NCBI GenBank assembly: GCA_000720805.1
Contig: JODI01000019.1
Location: 59,330-123,329 of the forward strand
From: Streptomyces violaceoruber
GTDB lineage: Bacteria > Actinomycetota > Actinomycetes > Streptomycetales > Streptomycetaceae
Direction of reading: 5' to 3'
DNA: 64,000 nucleotides
Positions 26,067 through 36,428 of the stretch are shown here, piece by piece. The notes below the pieces were generated by a model. It had not been told where the DNA came from, ran no database searches, and worked only from the letters and a program-made list of their open reading frames with translations. Position 1 is the stretch's first letter, and each line of letters starts with the position of its first letter. The position numbers were made by a program, and so were the translations under genes.

Positions 26067-27674
26067 ATGACCGAAACCAGCGAGCTCGACGACTCGTTCC
26101 ACGTCTTCGACACCACCCTGCGCGACGGCGCCCAGCGGGAGGGCATCAACCTCACCGTCGCGGACAAGCTGGCCATCGCACGGCACCTGGACGACTTCGG
26201 CGTGGGATTCATCGAGGGCGGCTGGCCCGGCGCCAACCCGCGCGACACCGAGTTCTTCGCCCGCGCCCAGCAGGAGATCGAATTCCGGCACGCCCAGTTG
26301 GTCGCCTTCGGCGCGACCCGACGACCCGGCGCCAAGGCGTCCGAGGACCCGCAGGTCAGAGCGTTGCTCGACTCGGGTGCCCCGGTGGTCACCCTGGTGG
26401 CGAAGTCGCACGACCGTCATGTCGAGCTCGCCCTGCGCACCACGCTGGACGAGAACCTGGAGATGGTCCGTGACACCGTCTCCTTCCTGCGCGAGCAGGG
26501 CCGCCGCGTCTTCGTCGACTGCGAGCACTTCTTCGACGGCTACCGCGCCAACCCGGAGTACGCGAAGGCCGTCGTACGGGCCGCCTCCGAGGCCGGCGCG
26601 TCCGTCGTGATCCTCTGCGACACCAACGGCGGCATGCTCCCGGCGCAGGTCCAGGCGGTCGTCTCCACGGTCCTGGCCGACACCGGCGCCCGGCTCGGCA
26701 TCCACGCCCAGGACGACACCGGCTGCGCGGTCGCCAACACCCTGGCCGCCGTGGACGCGGGCGCCACCCACGTCCAGTGCACGGCGAACGGCTACGGCGA
26801 GCGGGTCGGCAACGCCAACCTGTTCCCGGTCGTCGCCGCCCTGGAGCTGAAGTACGGCAAGAAGGTCCTTCCTGACGGCCGCCTGCGCGAGATGACCCGC
26901 ATCTCCCACGCCATCGCCGAGGTCGTCAACCTCACCCCGTCCACCCACCAGCCCTACGTCGGCGTCTCCGCCTTCGCCCACAAGGCGGGCCTGCACGCCT
27001 CGGCCATCAAGGTCGACCCGGACCTGTACCAGCACATCGACCCCGAGCAGGTCGGCAACACCATGCGGATGCTGGTCTCCGACATGGCGGGCCGCGCCTC
27101 GGTCGAGCTCAAGGGCAAGGAACTCGGCGTCGACCTCGGCGGCGACCGCGAACTGATCGGCCGGGTGGTGGACCGGGTCAAGGAGCGTGAACTGAGGGGC
27201 TACACGTACGAGGCGGCGGACGCGTCCTTCGAACTCCTCCTGCGCGCCGAGATCGAGGGCAAGCCCCTCAAGTACTTCGAGGTCGAGTCCTGGCGCGCGA
27301 TCGTCGAGGACCGCCCCGACGGCACCCACGCCAACGAGGCCACGGTCAAGCTCTACGCCAAGGGCGAGCGCATCGTCGCCACGGCGGAGGGCAACGGCCC
27401 CGTCAACGCCCTCGACCGTGCCCTGAGGGTGGCCCTGGAGAAGATCTACCCCCAGCTCGCCAAGCTGGACCTCGTCGACTACAAAGTCCGCATCCTGGAA
27501 GGCGTCCACGGCACCCAGTCCACCACCCGCGTCCTGATCTCCACGTCCGACGGAGCGGGCGAGTGGTCGACGGTGGGCGTCGCGGAGAACGTGATCGCCG
27601 CCTCGTGGCAGGCCCTGGAGGACGCGTACACGTACGGGTTGCTGCGGGCGGGGGTGGAGCCGGCGGCGGAGTAG
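26067..27674 (+). CDS. cimA: (R)-citramalate synthase
   Basis: CimA condenses pyruvate and acetyl-CoA to citramalate, giving 2-ketobutyrate for isoleucine without threonine deaminase. The 535-residue protein belongs to the DRE-TIM metallolyases. Seen: DTTLRDGAQREGINLTVADK (residues 14-33), FIEGGWPGANPRD, the barrel motif CDTNGGMLP, the metal-binding IHAQDDTGCAVANTL with His, and GERVGNANL, then a C-terminal LeuA-type allosteric domain. EGGWPGANPRD marks it as the CimA type rather than LeuA. It follows the Ile-codon leader peptide, which supports the isoleucine role. Older annotation calls this family 2-isopropylmalate synthase 2. Confidence 0.93.
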   Translation: MTETSELDDSFHVFDTTLRDGAQREGINLTVADKLAIARHLDDFGVGFIEGGWPGANPRDTEFFARAQQEIEFRHAQLVAFGATRRPGAKASEDPQVRALLDSGAPVVTLVAKSHDRHVELALRTTLDENLEMVRDTVSFLREQGRRVFVDCEHFFDGYRANPEYAKAVVRAASEAGASVVILCDTNGGMLPAQVQAVVSTVLADTGARLGIHAQDDTGCAVANTLAAVDAGATHVQCTANGYGERVGNANLFPVVAALELKYGKKVLPDGRLREMTRISHAIAEVVNLTPSTHQPYVGVSAFAHKAGLHASAIKVDPDLYQHIDPEQVGNTMRMLVSDMAGRASVELKGKELGVDLGGDRELIGRVVDRVKERELRGYTYEAADASFELLLRAEIEGKPLKYFEVESWRAIVEDRPDGTHANEATVKLYAKGERIVATAEGNGPVNALDRALRVALEKIYPQLAKLDLVDYKVRILEGVHGTQSTTRVLISTSDGAGEWSTVGVAENVIAASWQALEDAYTYGLLRAGVEPAAE

Positions 27675-27826
27675 GGCTCTGGGGGGGGCACCGGTTCGCT
27701 CACGGCGTGAGGCAAGTCCTCGCTGCTCACCGGCCGCCTGCACGCAGGCGGGGGAGGGGCCGCCAGCGGCCTGGGCGCCCGGCTGCCCACCCGCCCGATT
27801 CCCGGCCCTTCGGGTACGTTCGAGGT

Positions 27827-29200
27827 ATGAAGGCCGCGACACTTCCCCGAGGCCCCGTCGGACTGCTGATCGCTCTGGCGCTCGTCGTCCTGACCGCCGT
27901 GGCGGCCCTGACGGCGGGCGCCCCGCGTGCCTCCGCGGCAACCGGCGTCTCGACGATCGCCGCATCGCTCCGCGAGAACCCGGTCTACGTCGATCCGGCC
28001 GCGCGCGCACAGCTGTCGTCGGCGGACGCCGACGCGCTCGCCCGGCAGATCAAGAAGGCGGACAAGCCGCTGTTCCTCGCCGTGCTGCCCGCCGGCTACC
28101 CCACCCAGGACCTCTTCACGAAGCTGCGCACCGCCACCGGGATCACCGGCCTGTACGGGGTCCGCCTCGGTGACCGCTTCGACGCCCGGGCCGACGCCGC
28201 CGTCCTGCCGCGGGCCGCCGTGCACAACCTCGCCACCACCGTCGCGGGCGAGGACGCCAGGGCCCAGCTGAACGACTTCACCGACAGCGCCCTCACCAAC
28301 ATGGGCGGCTCGGCCCCCTCCACCTGGAACTCCTCCGGTGACGACGGCAGCGGCGTGCCCACCACCGGCCTGATCACCACCGGGATCGTCCTGGCCGTCG
28401 CGGGCGCGGGCGCCTACACCCTGGTCCGGCGCAACCGGCGCCGGCACGCGGAGGAGCAGCGGGCCGCGCTGGAGAAGCTGCGGGTGGTCGTCGACGAGGA
28501 CATCACCGCGTTCGGCGAGGAACTGGACCGGCTCGACTTCCATCCGGCGGAGGCGGGCGCGGACGACACCATGCGCGCGGACTACGAGCGGGCGCTGGAC
28601 GCCTACGACCGGGCGAAGTCGGCCATGGCGGAGGCCGGGAAACCGGAGGACGTACGGGCCGTCACCCAGGCCCTGGAGGACGGGCGCTTCTCGCTCGCCT
28701 CGCTGGCCGCCCGCCGCGAGGGCCGGCCGCTGCCCGACCGCCGGCCGCCCTGCTTCTTCGACCCGCGCCACGGCCCCTCGGTCGCCGACATGACCTGGAC
28801 GCCTCCGGGCGGCGCGACCCGCGAGGTCCCGGTCTGCGCGGCCGACCGGACCCGGCTGGCCGACGGCCGCGACCCGGTGGTCCGCGAGGTCGACACCGAG
28901 TACGGCCGCCGCCCGTACTGGGACGCGGGCCCCGCCTACGGTCCCTGGGCGGGCGGCTACTTCGGCGGCGGCATCCTGCCCGGCCTGCTCGTCGGCACCC
29001 TGCTCGGCAGCATGATGGCCGGTCCGGCCTACGCGGCCGACTACGGCTCGGGCTACGGCGACTTCGGCTCGGGCGGCTACGAGGGCGGCGACCTGTCGGG
29101 CGCCGACTTCAACTCCGACGACTTCGGCGGGGGGTTCGGCGGGGGAGGGGACTTCGGTGGCGGCGACTTCGGTGGCGGCGACTTCGGCGGCGGGTTCTGA
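27827..29200 (+). CDS. Membrane-anchored exported protein with Gly-rich tail
   Basis: This 457-residue protein begins with a signal or anchor sequence (GLLIALALVVLTAVAALTAGAPRASA), then an extracytoplasmic domain of about 130 residues that resembles the N-terminal part of TPM-like proteins (ENPVYVDPAARAQLSSADAD), one membrane segment (about 182-200, GLITTGIVLAVAGAGAYTLV) and a cytoplasmic helical region. The last 100 residues are Gly/Tyr/Asp-rich, ending in FGGG-DFGGGD repeats. I chose the ATG at 27827 because upstream in-frame codons lie in non-coding sequence. The function is unknown; the family is widespread in Streptomyces. It is followed by a strong terminator. Confidence 0.8.
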   Translation: MKAATLPRGPVGLLIALALVVLTAVAALTAGAPRASAATGVSTIAASLRENPVYVDPAARAQLSSADADALARQIKKADKPLFLAVLPAGYPTQDLFTKLRTATGITGLYGVRLGDRFDARADAAVLPRAAVHNLATTVAGEDARAQLNDFTDSALTNMGGSAPSTWNSSGDDGSGVPTTGLITTGIVLAVAGAGAYTLVRRNRRRHAEEQRAALEKLRVVVDEDITAFGEELDRLDFHPAEAGADDTMRADYERALDAYDRAKSAMAEAGKPEDVRAVTQALEDGRFSLASLAARREGRPLPDRRPPCFFDPRHGPSVADMTWTPPGGATREVPVCAADRTRLADGRDPVVREVDTEYGRRPYWDAGPAYGPWAGGYFGGGILPGLLVGTLLGSMMAGPAYAADYGSGYGDFGSGGYEGGDLSGADFNSDDFGGGFGGGGDFGGGDFGGGDFGGGF

Positions 29201-29228
29201 CCCGCTGGACCAGGCGTGGGGACGCGGG

Positions 29229-29262
29229 CACGGGCCCGGCGCGGGACAGCGCCGGGCCCGTG
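29229..29262. terminator. Terminator between convergent genes
   Basis: Perfect 14-base stem CACGGGCCCGGCGC / GCGCCGGGCCCGTG with a GGGACA loop. Confidence 0.88.
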
Positions 29263-29305
29263 GACGTCGTACGGGACTCGGGAGACGTACGCGAGGCGGC
29301 GCGCG

Positions 29306-30458
<1,153 letters not shown>

Positions 30459-30572
30459 CGGCGTACACCTGCGCAAGGCGCGACGCCACCCACACACGCG
30501 AGCGCCCGCCTCCCATGCGGAACGGGGGGCGGGCGCGCTCAGGGGCGCGGTCGGCTGACCGGCGCCGACAGC

Positions 30573-31181
30573 TCACGCGTTCCTGATCGCCGAGATGTCG
30601 AAGTTCAGCTTGATCTTGTCGGAGACCAGCATGCCGCCCGTCTCCAGCGCCGCGTTCCAGGTCAGGCCCCAGTCGGAGCGCAGGATCTCCGCCTTGCCCT
30701 CGAAGCCGACGCGCTCGTTGCCGAAGGGGTCCTTCGCGGCGCCGTTGAACTCCAGGTCGATGGTGATCGGCTTGGTGGTGCCGAGGATCTCCAGGTCACC
30801 GGTGATGCGGTAGTCCTCGCCGCCCAGGGCCTCGGCCGACGTGGAGCGGAAGGTCATGGTCGGGAACTCGTCCGTCTTGAAGAAGTCCGCGCTCTTGAGG
30901 TGACCGTCGCGGTCCGCGGAGCCCGTGTCGATGCTGTCCATCGTGACGTCGAGGGAGGCCGTGGACGCGGACGGGTCGGTGCCGTCCAGGTGCAGCGTGC
31001 CGGTGAAGTCGAGGAACTTGCCCTTGACGTTGGTGACCATGGCGTGCCGGGCCGTGAAGCCGATCGCGGAGTGGGACGGGTCGATCGTGTAGTCGCCGGT
31101 CAGGGCGGCGAGGTCCGGGTTCACGGCGGCGGGCGCCGCGGTGGTGGTGTCGGTGCTGTCCTTGCGGCCGAAGATGCCCAT
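30573..31181 (-). CDS. YceI-family lipid-binding protein
   Basis: This 202-residue protein is a YceI lipocalin-like protein that binds isoprenoid or other long-chain lipids in a beta-barrel. Seen: GDYTIDPSHSAIGFTARHAM, TNVKGKFLDFTGTLHLD, the HLKSADFFKTDEFPTMTF motif, ITGDLEILGTTKPITIDLEF, and GLTWNAALETGGMLVSDKI. It has no signal peptide; the N-terminus is MGIFGRKDSTDTTTAAP, so it appears cytoplasmic. TGGAG lies before the ATG at 31181. A GC-rich inverted repeat (30500-30540) follows the stop and may terminate it. Confidence 0.9.
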   Translation of the reverse strand: MGIFGRKDSTDTTTAAPAAVNPDLAALTGDYTIDPSHSAIGFTARHAMVTNVKGKFLDFTGTLHLDGTDPSASTASLDVTMDSIDTGSADRDGHLKSADFFKTDEFPTMTFRSTSAEALGGEDYRITGDLEILGTTKPITIDLEFNGAAKDPFGNERVGFEGKAEILRSDWGLTWNAALETGGMLVSDKIKLNFDISAIRNA

Positions 31182-31315
31182 GATGTGCTCCAGGGGAGAG
31201 GATGTTGAATCTTCAACGAGGTGAACGAGAATGACGGTAGACCTATTCCGGGCGCGGGGCAACGGCATCGGCGAAATGTTGGCGTGAAGACCCCGAGGTG
31301 GTAGACGACGTGGTC

Positions 31316-33742
31316 ATGACTCCCGACCGGCGAGCCCTGCCCTCCACGAGGTCCACCCGCAGAGCGCTCCTGCTCACGGCCGCGTTCCTGGCGACGACGG
31401 CCGCGGCGGCCCCCGGATTCCGCGCCGGCGGCGATCCCCGGCAGCCCTCCGGCCCCGCACCGGGCGCCGGGGCCGACCCGTACGCCGTCCTGCGCCGCCG
31501 CTGGCTCGACATCTCTCTCGGCACCGGCTACGACCCGACCGCCGAGCCCTACGCCTCACGCCTCGCCGAGACCGGCGAACTCGCCCGCGGCTTCCGCGCC
31601 TCCATGGCCCCCGCCGCCGACCGGCTGTGGCCGGGCAACGCCTACGACCCGCCCGCCGGTATCACCCAGAGCTACGCCCGCCTGTGGACCATGACCCAGG
31701 CGTACACCCAGGAGGGCACCGGCTCGACCGGCGACGAGGGGCTCCGCACCGACGTACTGCGCGGCCTCGACCACCTCTCCGCCACGATCTACCACCCCTC
31801 CACCACCCGCTACGGCAACTGGTGGGAATGGCAGATCGGCAGCCCGCGCCTGCTCATGGACATCACGATCGCCCTGTACGACCACCTCACCGACGCCCAG
31901 CGGGAAGCCGCCTGCGCCGCCGTCGACCACTTCATCCCGGACGCGATGCTCGCCGACTACTCCGGCACCTCCACCGGCGCCAACCGTGTCGACCTGTGCC
32001 GTTCCGTCGCCCTGCGCGGCGTCCTGGGCCGCGCCCCCGACCGGATCGCCCTCGCCCGTGACGCGCTCTCGCCGGTCTTCCCGTACGTCACCCAGGGGGA
32101 CGGCCTCTACGCCGACGGCTCGTTCGTCCAGCACACCCAGGTCGCCTACTCGGGGACGTACGGCCAGGTCATGCTCGACGGACTCGGCCGCCTCTTCGCG
32201 CTGCTCGCCGGATCCGCGTGGGAGGTGACCGACCCGAACCGGCAGATCGTCCTGGACAGCGTGGAGCACGCCTTCGCCCCGCTGATCCACGACGGGTTGG
32301 CGATGGACAGCGTCAACGGCCGTGCCATCAGCCGGGGTTACCTCAAGGACGACGACCGCCAGGTCATGCGCGGCGACCACTACCACGGCCAGGGCATCAT
32401 CGCCGCGATCGCCCTGCTCGCCGCCGGCGCGAGCCGCGAGGAGCGGGAGCGCTGGTACGCCCGTGTCAAAGGCTGGATCGAACGGGACACGGTGGCACCG
32501 ATCCTGACGGCCCGTCAGTACGGCGTCGCCGACCTGACCCGGCTGCGCGCGGTGGCCGACTCCCCGGTCGAGGCCGCCCCGGAACCCGTCGGTCACCGGC
32601 TCTTCCCGGCGATGGACCGGGCGGTCCACCGCCGGGACGCCTTCACCGCCGCCATCGCCATGGCGAGCGACCGCATCGCCTTCTACGAGTGCGGCAACGG
32701 CGAGAATCCGCGCGGCTGGCACACGGGCGCCGGGATGGTCTATTGGTGGCCCGCCGGTCGGGCCGGTCGAGCCGGTCGAGCCGATCGGGCCGGTCGGGCT
32801 GGTCGGGCCGATCAGTACACGGACTGGTTCTGGCCGACCGTCGACTGGTACCGCCTCCCCGGCACCACCGTTTCCACCAAGCGCCTCCCGGACCGGGCGG
32901 GCGGCGAGTGGGGCGAGCCCAAGCCCGACGTCCGCTGGGTCGGCGGTACCACCGACGGCGAGTACGCCGCCATCGGCCAGCACCTGAAGGGTCTGGGCTC
33001 CACCCTCCAGGCCCGCAAGAGCTGGTTCTGCGTGGCGGACGCGGTCATCTGCCTCGGCGCCGGCATCACCTGCGTGGACGGCGTCCCGGTCGAGACGGTC
33101 GTCGACAACCGCAACCTGGGGGAGAACGGCACCCAGACCTTCGTGCGCGGCCACGGCTGGGCCCACCTTGAGGACCACGGCGGCTGGATCCTCCCCGAGG
33201 GGACTTTGCGGACCCTGCGCGAGGACCGCACCGGCGCCTGGTCCGACATCAACACCGGCAGCGCCACCGAGCGCCGCACCCGCAGCTGGCAGACCCTGTG
33301 GCTGGACCACGGCACCGACCCTACGGACGCCTCGTACCTCTATGTCCTCCTGCCGGGAGCCTCCCGCCGCACGGTCGCCGCTCGCGCCGCCGACCGTCAC
33401 TGGCTGTCGGTCCTCGCCAACGACGGCGCCTGCCAGGCGGTCCGGGTTCCCTCGCTCGGCCTCACGGCCGCGAACTTCTGGCGGGCCGGTACGGCGGGCG
33501 GGCTGACCGCGTCCGCCGGTGCGAGCGTGCTGCTCCGCCGCCGGGGCCGTACCGCTACCCTCTGCGTGAGCGAGCCGCCCCGTACGGGCGCACCCCTGCG
33601 GATCACCTGGGATCACCCGGTGCGCGAGGTGATCCGGGCGGACGACACGGTCGAGGCACACGCCACGGACGGCCGACTGGACCTGAGTGTCACTCCGGGG
33701 AGGGCATGTGCCACCCACGAATGTGAGGTGACTCTCAGCTGA
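31316..33742 (+). CDS. Secreted polysaccharide lyase family 8 (hyaluronate/xanthan/chondroitin lyase)
   Basis: This 808-residue exported lyase cleaves uronic-acid polysaccharides by beta-elimination. A twin-arginine-like signal (STRSTRRALLLTAAFLATTA) precedes an alpha/alpha toroid domain (about 40-400) and beta-sandwich domains. Catalytic features are seen: NWWEWQIGSPR (Asn), VQHTQVAYSGTYGQV (His and Tyr), and a late FWPTVDWYRLPGTT segment. The precise substrate is not predictable. Residues 481-498 are a GRA-repeat expansion (32756-32809) in a loop before DQYTDWFWP. I took ATG 31316; GTG 31298 and GTG 31310 are in frame and possible. It is divergent from the YceI gene. Confidence 0.88.
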   Translation: MTPDRRALPSTRSTRRALLLTAAFLATTAAAAPGFRAGGDPRQPSGPAPGAGADPYAVLRRRWLDISLGTGYDPTAEPYASRLAETGELARGFRASMAPAADRLWPGNAYDPPAGITQSYARLWTMTQAYTQEGTGSTGDEGLRTDVLRGLDHLSATIYHPSTTRYGNWWEWQIGSPRLLMDITIALYDHLTDAQREAACAAVDHFIPDAMLADYSGTSTGANRVDLCRSVALRGVLGRAPDRIALARDALSPVFPYVTQGDGLYADGSFVQHTQVAYSGTYGQVMLDGLGRLFALLAGSAWEVTDPNRQIVLDSVEHAFAPLIHDGLAMDSVNGRAISRGYLKDDDRQVMRGDHYHGQGIIAAIALLAAGASREERERWYARVKGWIERDTVAPILTARQYGVADLTRLRAVADSPVEAAPEPVGHRLFPAMDRAVHRRDAFTAAIAMASDRIAFYECGNGENPRGWHTGAGMVYWWPAGRAGRAGRADRAGRAGRADQYTDWFWPTVDWYRLPGTTVSTKRLPDRAGGEWGEPKPDVRWVGGTTDGEYAAIGQHLKGLGSTLQARKSWFCVADAVICLGAGITCVDGVPVETVVDNRNLGENGTQTFVRGHGWAHLEDHGGWILPEGTLRTLREDRTGAWSDINTGSATERRTRSWQTLWLDHGTDPTDASYLYVLLPGASRRTVAARAADRHWLSVLANDGACQAVRVPSLGLTAANFWRAGTAGGLTASAGASVLLRRRGRTATLCVSEPPRTGAPLRITWDHPVREVIRADDTVEAHATDGRLDLSVTPGRACATHECEVTLS
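32756..32809 (+). repeat. Six tandem 9-bp units inside the lyase gene
   Basis: Six consecutive nine-base units close to GGTCGGGCC code for GRAGRAGRADRAGRAGRA. Unit copies differ at one or two bases. Being a multiple of three, the array stays in frame and may vary in copy number. Confidence 0.93.
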
Positions 33743-33896
33743 CGACTTTGTACGACCTCTACAAGCCCGATCCCCTCTGAGCAGTCGGAACGCCTGCATG
33801 CGCCTGCGGTTCTGTTCAGTGGTACCAGGAAAACGGTCCGGAGACTGTACGGAGTCGACGGCGAGCTTTTCTTGGTGGTGTTCGTAAGGTCGCTAC

Positions 33897-35504
33897 ATGA
33901 CCGTTTTGGATGAGGCGCCGGGTGAGTCGACGGACGAGCTGACGAGTGAGCCGACCGACGCGCGTGGGCGGGTCGCCGAGCTGCACGGGATCCGTGAGCA
34001 GGCGCTGGCCGGCCCCAGCGAGAAGGCGACCGAGGCGCAGCACGCCAAGGGCAAGCTGACCGCGCGTGAGCGCATCGAGCTGCTCCTGGACGCGGGTTCC
34101 TTCCGGGAGGTCGAGCAGCTGCGCCGGCACCGGGCGACCGGGTTCGGCCTGGAGGCCAAGAAGCCGTACACGGACGGTGTCATCACCGGCTGGGGCACGG
34201 TGGAGGGCCGCACGGTCTTCGTGTACGCCCACGACTTCCGGATCTTCGGCGGCGCGCTGGGCGAGGCCCACGCCACCAAGATCCACAAGATCATGGACAT
34301 GGCCATCGCGGCCGGGGCGCCCCTGGTGTCCCTGAACGACGGCGCGGGCGCCCGTATCCAGGAGGGTGTGTCCGCCCTCGCCGGCTACGGCGGCATCTTC
34401 CAGCGCAACACCAAGGCGTCCGGGGTCATCCCGCAGATCAGCGTGATGCTCGGCCCGTGCGCGGGCGGCGCGGCCTACAGCCCCGCCCTCACCGACTTCG
34501 TGTTCATGGTCCGCGAGACCTCCCAGATGTTCATCACGGGCCCGGACGTGGTCAAGGCCGTGACGGGCGAGGAGATCACCCAGAACGGCCTGGGCGGCGC
34601 CGACGTGCACGCCGAGACCTCGGGCGTGTGCCACTTCGCCTACGACGACGAGGAGACGTGCCTCGCCGAGGTGCGCTACCTGCTGTCGATGCTCCCGCAG
34701 AACAACCGCGAGAACCCGCCGCGCGCGGAGTCCACGGACACGCCGGACCGCCGTTCGGACGTCCTGCTGGACCTGGTCCCGGCCGACGGCAACCGCCCGT
34801 ACGACATGACCAAGGTCATCGAGGAGATCGTCGACGACGGCGACTACCTGGAGGTCCACGAGCGCTGGGCCCGCAACATCATCTGCGCGCTGGCCCGCCT
34901 GGACGGCCAGGTGGTGGGCATCGTGGCCAACCAGCCGCAGTCCCTGGCCGGTGTCCTGGACATCGAGGCGTCGGAAAAAGCTGCGCGCTTTGTCCAGATG
35001 TGTGACGCTTTCAATATCCCGATCGTCACGTTCCTGGACGTGCCCGGGTTCCTCCCGGGCGTCGACCAGGAACACGGCGGAATCATCCGCCACGGCGCGA
35101 AGCTGCTGTACGCCTACTGCAACGCGACGGTGCCGCGGATCTCCCTGATCCTGCGCAAGGCCTACGGAGGTGCGTACATCGTCATGGACAGCCAGTCCAT
35201 CGGTGCGGACCTGACGTACGCCTGGCCGACGAACGAGATCGCCGTGATGGGCGCCGAGGGTGCCGCCAACGTCATCTTCCGCCGCCAGATCGCCGAGGCG
35301 GAGGACCCCGAGGCCATGCGTGCCCGCATGGTCAAGGAGTACAAGTCCGAGCTCATGCACCCGTACTACGCGGCCGAGCGCGGTCTGGTCGACGACGTCA
35401 TCGATCCGGCGGAAACCCGCGAGATCCTCATCCAGTCCCTGGCGATGCTGCACACCAAGCACGCCGACCTGCCGTCCCGCAAGCACGGCAACCCCCCGCA
35501 GTAA
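33897..35504 (+). CDS. accB: Acyl-CoA carboxylase beta (carboxyltransferase) subunit
   Basis: AccB transfers the carboxyl group from biotin to acetyl-, propionyl- or butyryl-CoA, making malonyl- and methylmalonyl-CoA for fatty acids and polyketides. The 535-residue protein has the two crotonase-like halves of the family. Seen: AKGKLTARERIELLLDAGSF, the acyl-CoA oxyanion glycines in GPCAGGAAYSPALTDF, and GGAYIVMDS in the second half. The residue that in S. coelicolor PccB is Asp422 and restricts substrate is Ile428 here, the AccB-type choice that also allows acetyl-CoA. accE follows after 57 bases; the biotinylated alpha subunit (AccA) must be encoded elsewhere. Confidence 0.94.
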   Translation: MTVLDEAPGESTDELTSEPTDARGRVAELHGIREQALAGPSEKATEAQHAKGKLTARERIELLLDAGSFREVEQLRRHRATGFGLEAKKPYTDGVITGWGTVEGRTVFVYAHDFRIFGGALGEAHATKIHKIMDMAIAAGAPLVSLNDGAGARIQEGVSALAGYGGIFQRNTKASGVIPQISVMLGPCAGGAAYSPALTDFVFMVRETSQMFITGPDVVKAVTGEEITQNGLGGADVHAETSGVCHFAYDDEETCLAEVRYLLSMLPQNNRENPPRAESTDTPDRRSDVLLDLVPADGNRPYDMTKVIEEIVDDGDYLEVHERWARNIICALARLDGQVVGIVANQPQSLAGVLDIEASEKAARFVQMCDAFNIPIVTFLDVPGFLPGVDQEHGGIIRHGAKLLYAYCNATVPRISLILRKAYGGAYIVMDSQSIGADLTYAWPTNEIAVMGAEGAANVIFRRQIAEAEDPEAMRARMVKEYKSELMHPYYAAERGLVDDVIDPAETREILIQSLAMLHTKHADLPSRKHGNPPQ

Positions 35505-35561
35505 CCCAGCGGAACATCTGCGGTACCCCCGCGGAAACCTCTCTCACGGAGACTGAGACCT

Positions 35562-35753
35562 ATGAGCACCCCTGACATTCGTGTCGAGAAGGGCCACGCG
35601 GAGCCCGAGGAAGTCGCCGCCATCACGGCCATCCTCCTGGCTCGCGCGGCGGCCGCCCCGTCCGCCGCCCCGACCCGCCGCGGCCGCCCGAAGGCCGGCT
35701 GGCGCCGCCTGGAGCGCGAGCCCGGCTTCCGCGCCCCGCACAGCTGGCACTGA
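35562..35753 (+). CDS. accE: Acyl-CoA carboxylase epsilon subunit
   Basis: This 63-residue protein matches the small epsilon subunits that join the alpha and beta subunits of actinobacterial acyl-CoA carboxylases and raise activity. Seen: the N-terminal VEKGHAEPEEVAAITAILLA helix that binds AccB, an Ala/Pro linker, and a C-terminal WRRLEREPGFRAPHSW. Position directly after accB supports this. It has AGACCT-type spacing with a weak ribosome binding site (GGAGACTGAGACCT ATG). A strong terminator ends the pair. Confidence 0.93.
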   Translation: MSTPDIRVEKGHAEPEEVAAITAILLARAAAAPSAAPTRRGRPKAGWRRLEREPGFRAPHSWH

Positions 35754-35770
35754 GCCATACGGACGTCACA

Positions 35771-35802
35771 AAGAAGGGCCCCTCTTCCGAGGGGCCCTTC
35801 TT
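35771..35802 (+). terminator. Terminator of accB-accE
   Basis: Perfect 14-base stem AAGAAGGGCCCCTC / GAGGGGCCCTTCTT with TTCC loop, 17 bases after accE. Confidence 0.9.
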
Positions 35803-35805
35803 CAT

Positions 35806-35831
35806 GCCCGCGCCCTCGAAGGGGCGCGGGC
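35806..35831 (-). terminator. Terminator of the left conservon
   Basis: Ten-base stem GCCCGCGCCC / GGGCGCGGGC, 15 bases beyond the cvnD stop on the minus strand. Confidence 0.75.
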
Positions 35832-35846
35832 ACCGCGTCCGTGCGC

Positions 35847-36428
35847 CTACCGCAAGCGAGCCATCAACGCGTGCTCCACCAGAGTGATCAGCGCGGACTT
35901 GGCGTCAGCGCGGTGGCGGGCGTCCGTCGTGATGATGGGGGTGTCCGGGCCGATCTGGAGCGCCTCGCGCACCTCGTCGGGGTTGTACGGCTGCTGCCCG
36001 TCGAAGCCGTTGAGGGCGATGACGAACGGCAGGCCGCTGTTCTCGAAGTAGTCGACGGCCGGGAAGCAGTCGGCGAGCCGGCGGGTGTCCACCAGGACGA
36101 TCGCGCCGATCGCGCCACGCACGAGGTCGTCCCACATGAACCAGAAGCGGTCCTGGCCGGGGGTGCCGAACAGGTACAGGATCAGGTCCTGGTCCAGGGT
36201 GATGCGGCCGAAGTCCATGGCGACCGTGGTGGTCGTCTTGTCCCCGGTGTGGGTCAGGTCGTCGATGCCCGCCGAAGCTGACGTCATGACGGCCTCGGTG
36301 CGCAGCGGGTTGATCTCCGAGACGGCGCCGACGAACGTGGTCTTGCCCACGCCGAAGCCGCCAGCCACCACGATCTTCGCGGACGTGGTGGAGCGGGAAG
36401 GCCCTCCGCTAGAGCTTGCGAAGTCCAC
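35847..36428 (-). CDS. cvnD2: Conservon GTPase (CvnD), left conservon
   Basis: CvnD is a small Ras-like GTPase, the output protein of a conservon. The 193-residue protein has the P-loop GGFGVGKTTFVG (G1), a DFG-containing switch region (TVAMDFGRITLD), FGTPGQDRFWFMW (G3 region) and a late ALNGFDG element in place of canonical NKxD. It overlaps the cvnC stop by 20 bases, in the operon cvnA-B-C-D read on the minus strand. It is nearly identical in protein sequence to the copy at 41186. Numbering follows my memory of S. coelicolor, where this set is SCO5537-5540. Confidence 0.92.
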   Translation of the reverse strand: MDFASSSGGPSRSTTSAKIVVAGGFGVGKTTFVGAVSEINPLRTEAVMTSASAGIDDLTHTGDKTTTTVAMDFGRITLDQDLILYLFGTPGQDRFWFMWDDLVRGAIGAIVLVDTRRLADCFPAVDYFENSGLPFVIALNGFDGQQPYNPDEVREALQIGPDTPIITTDARHRADAKSALITLVEHALMARLR

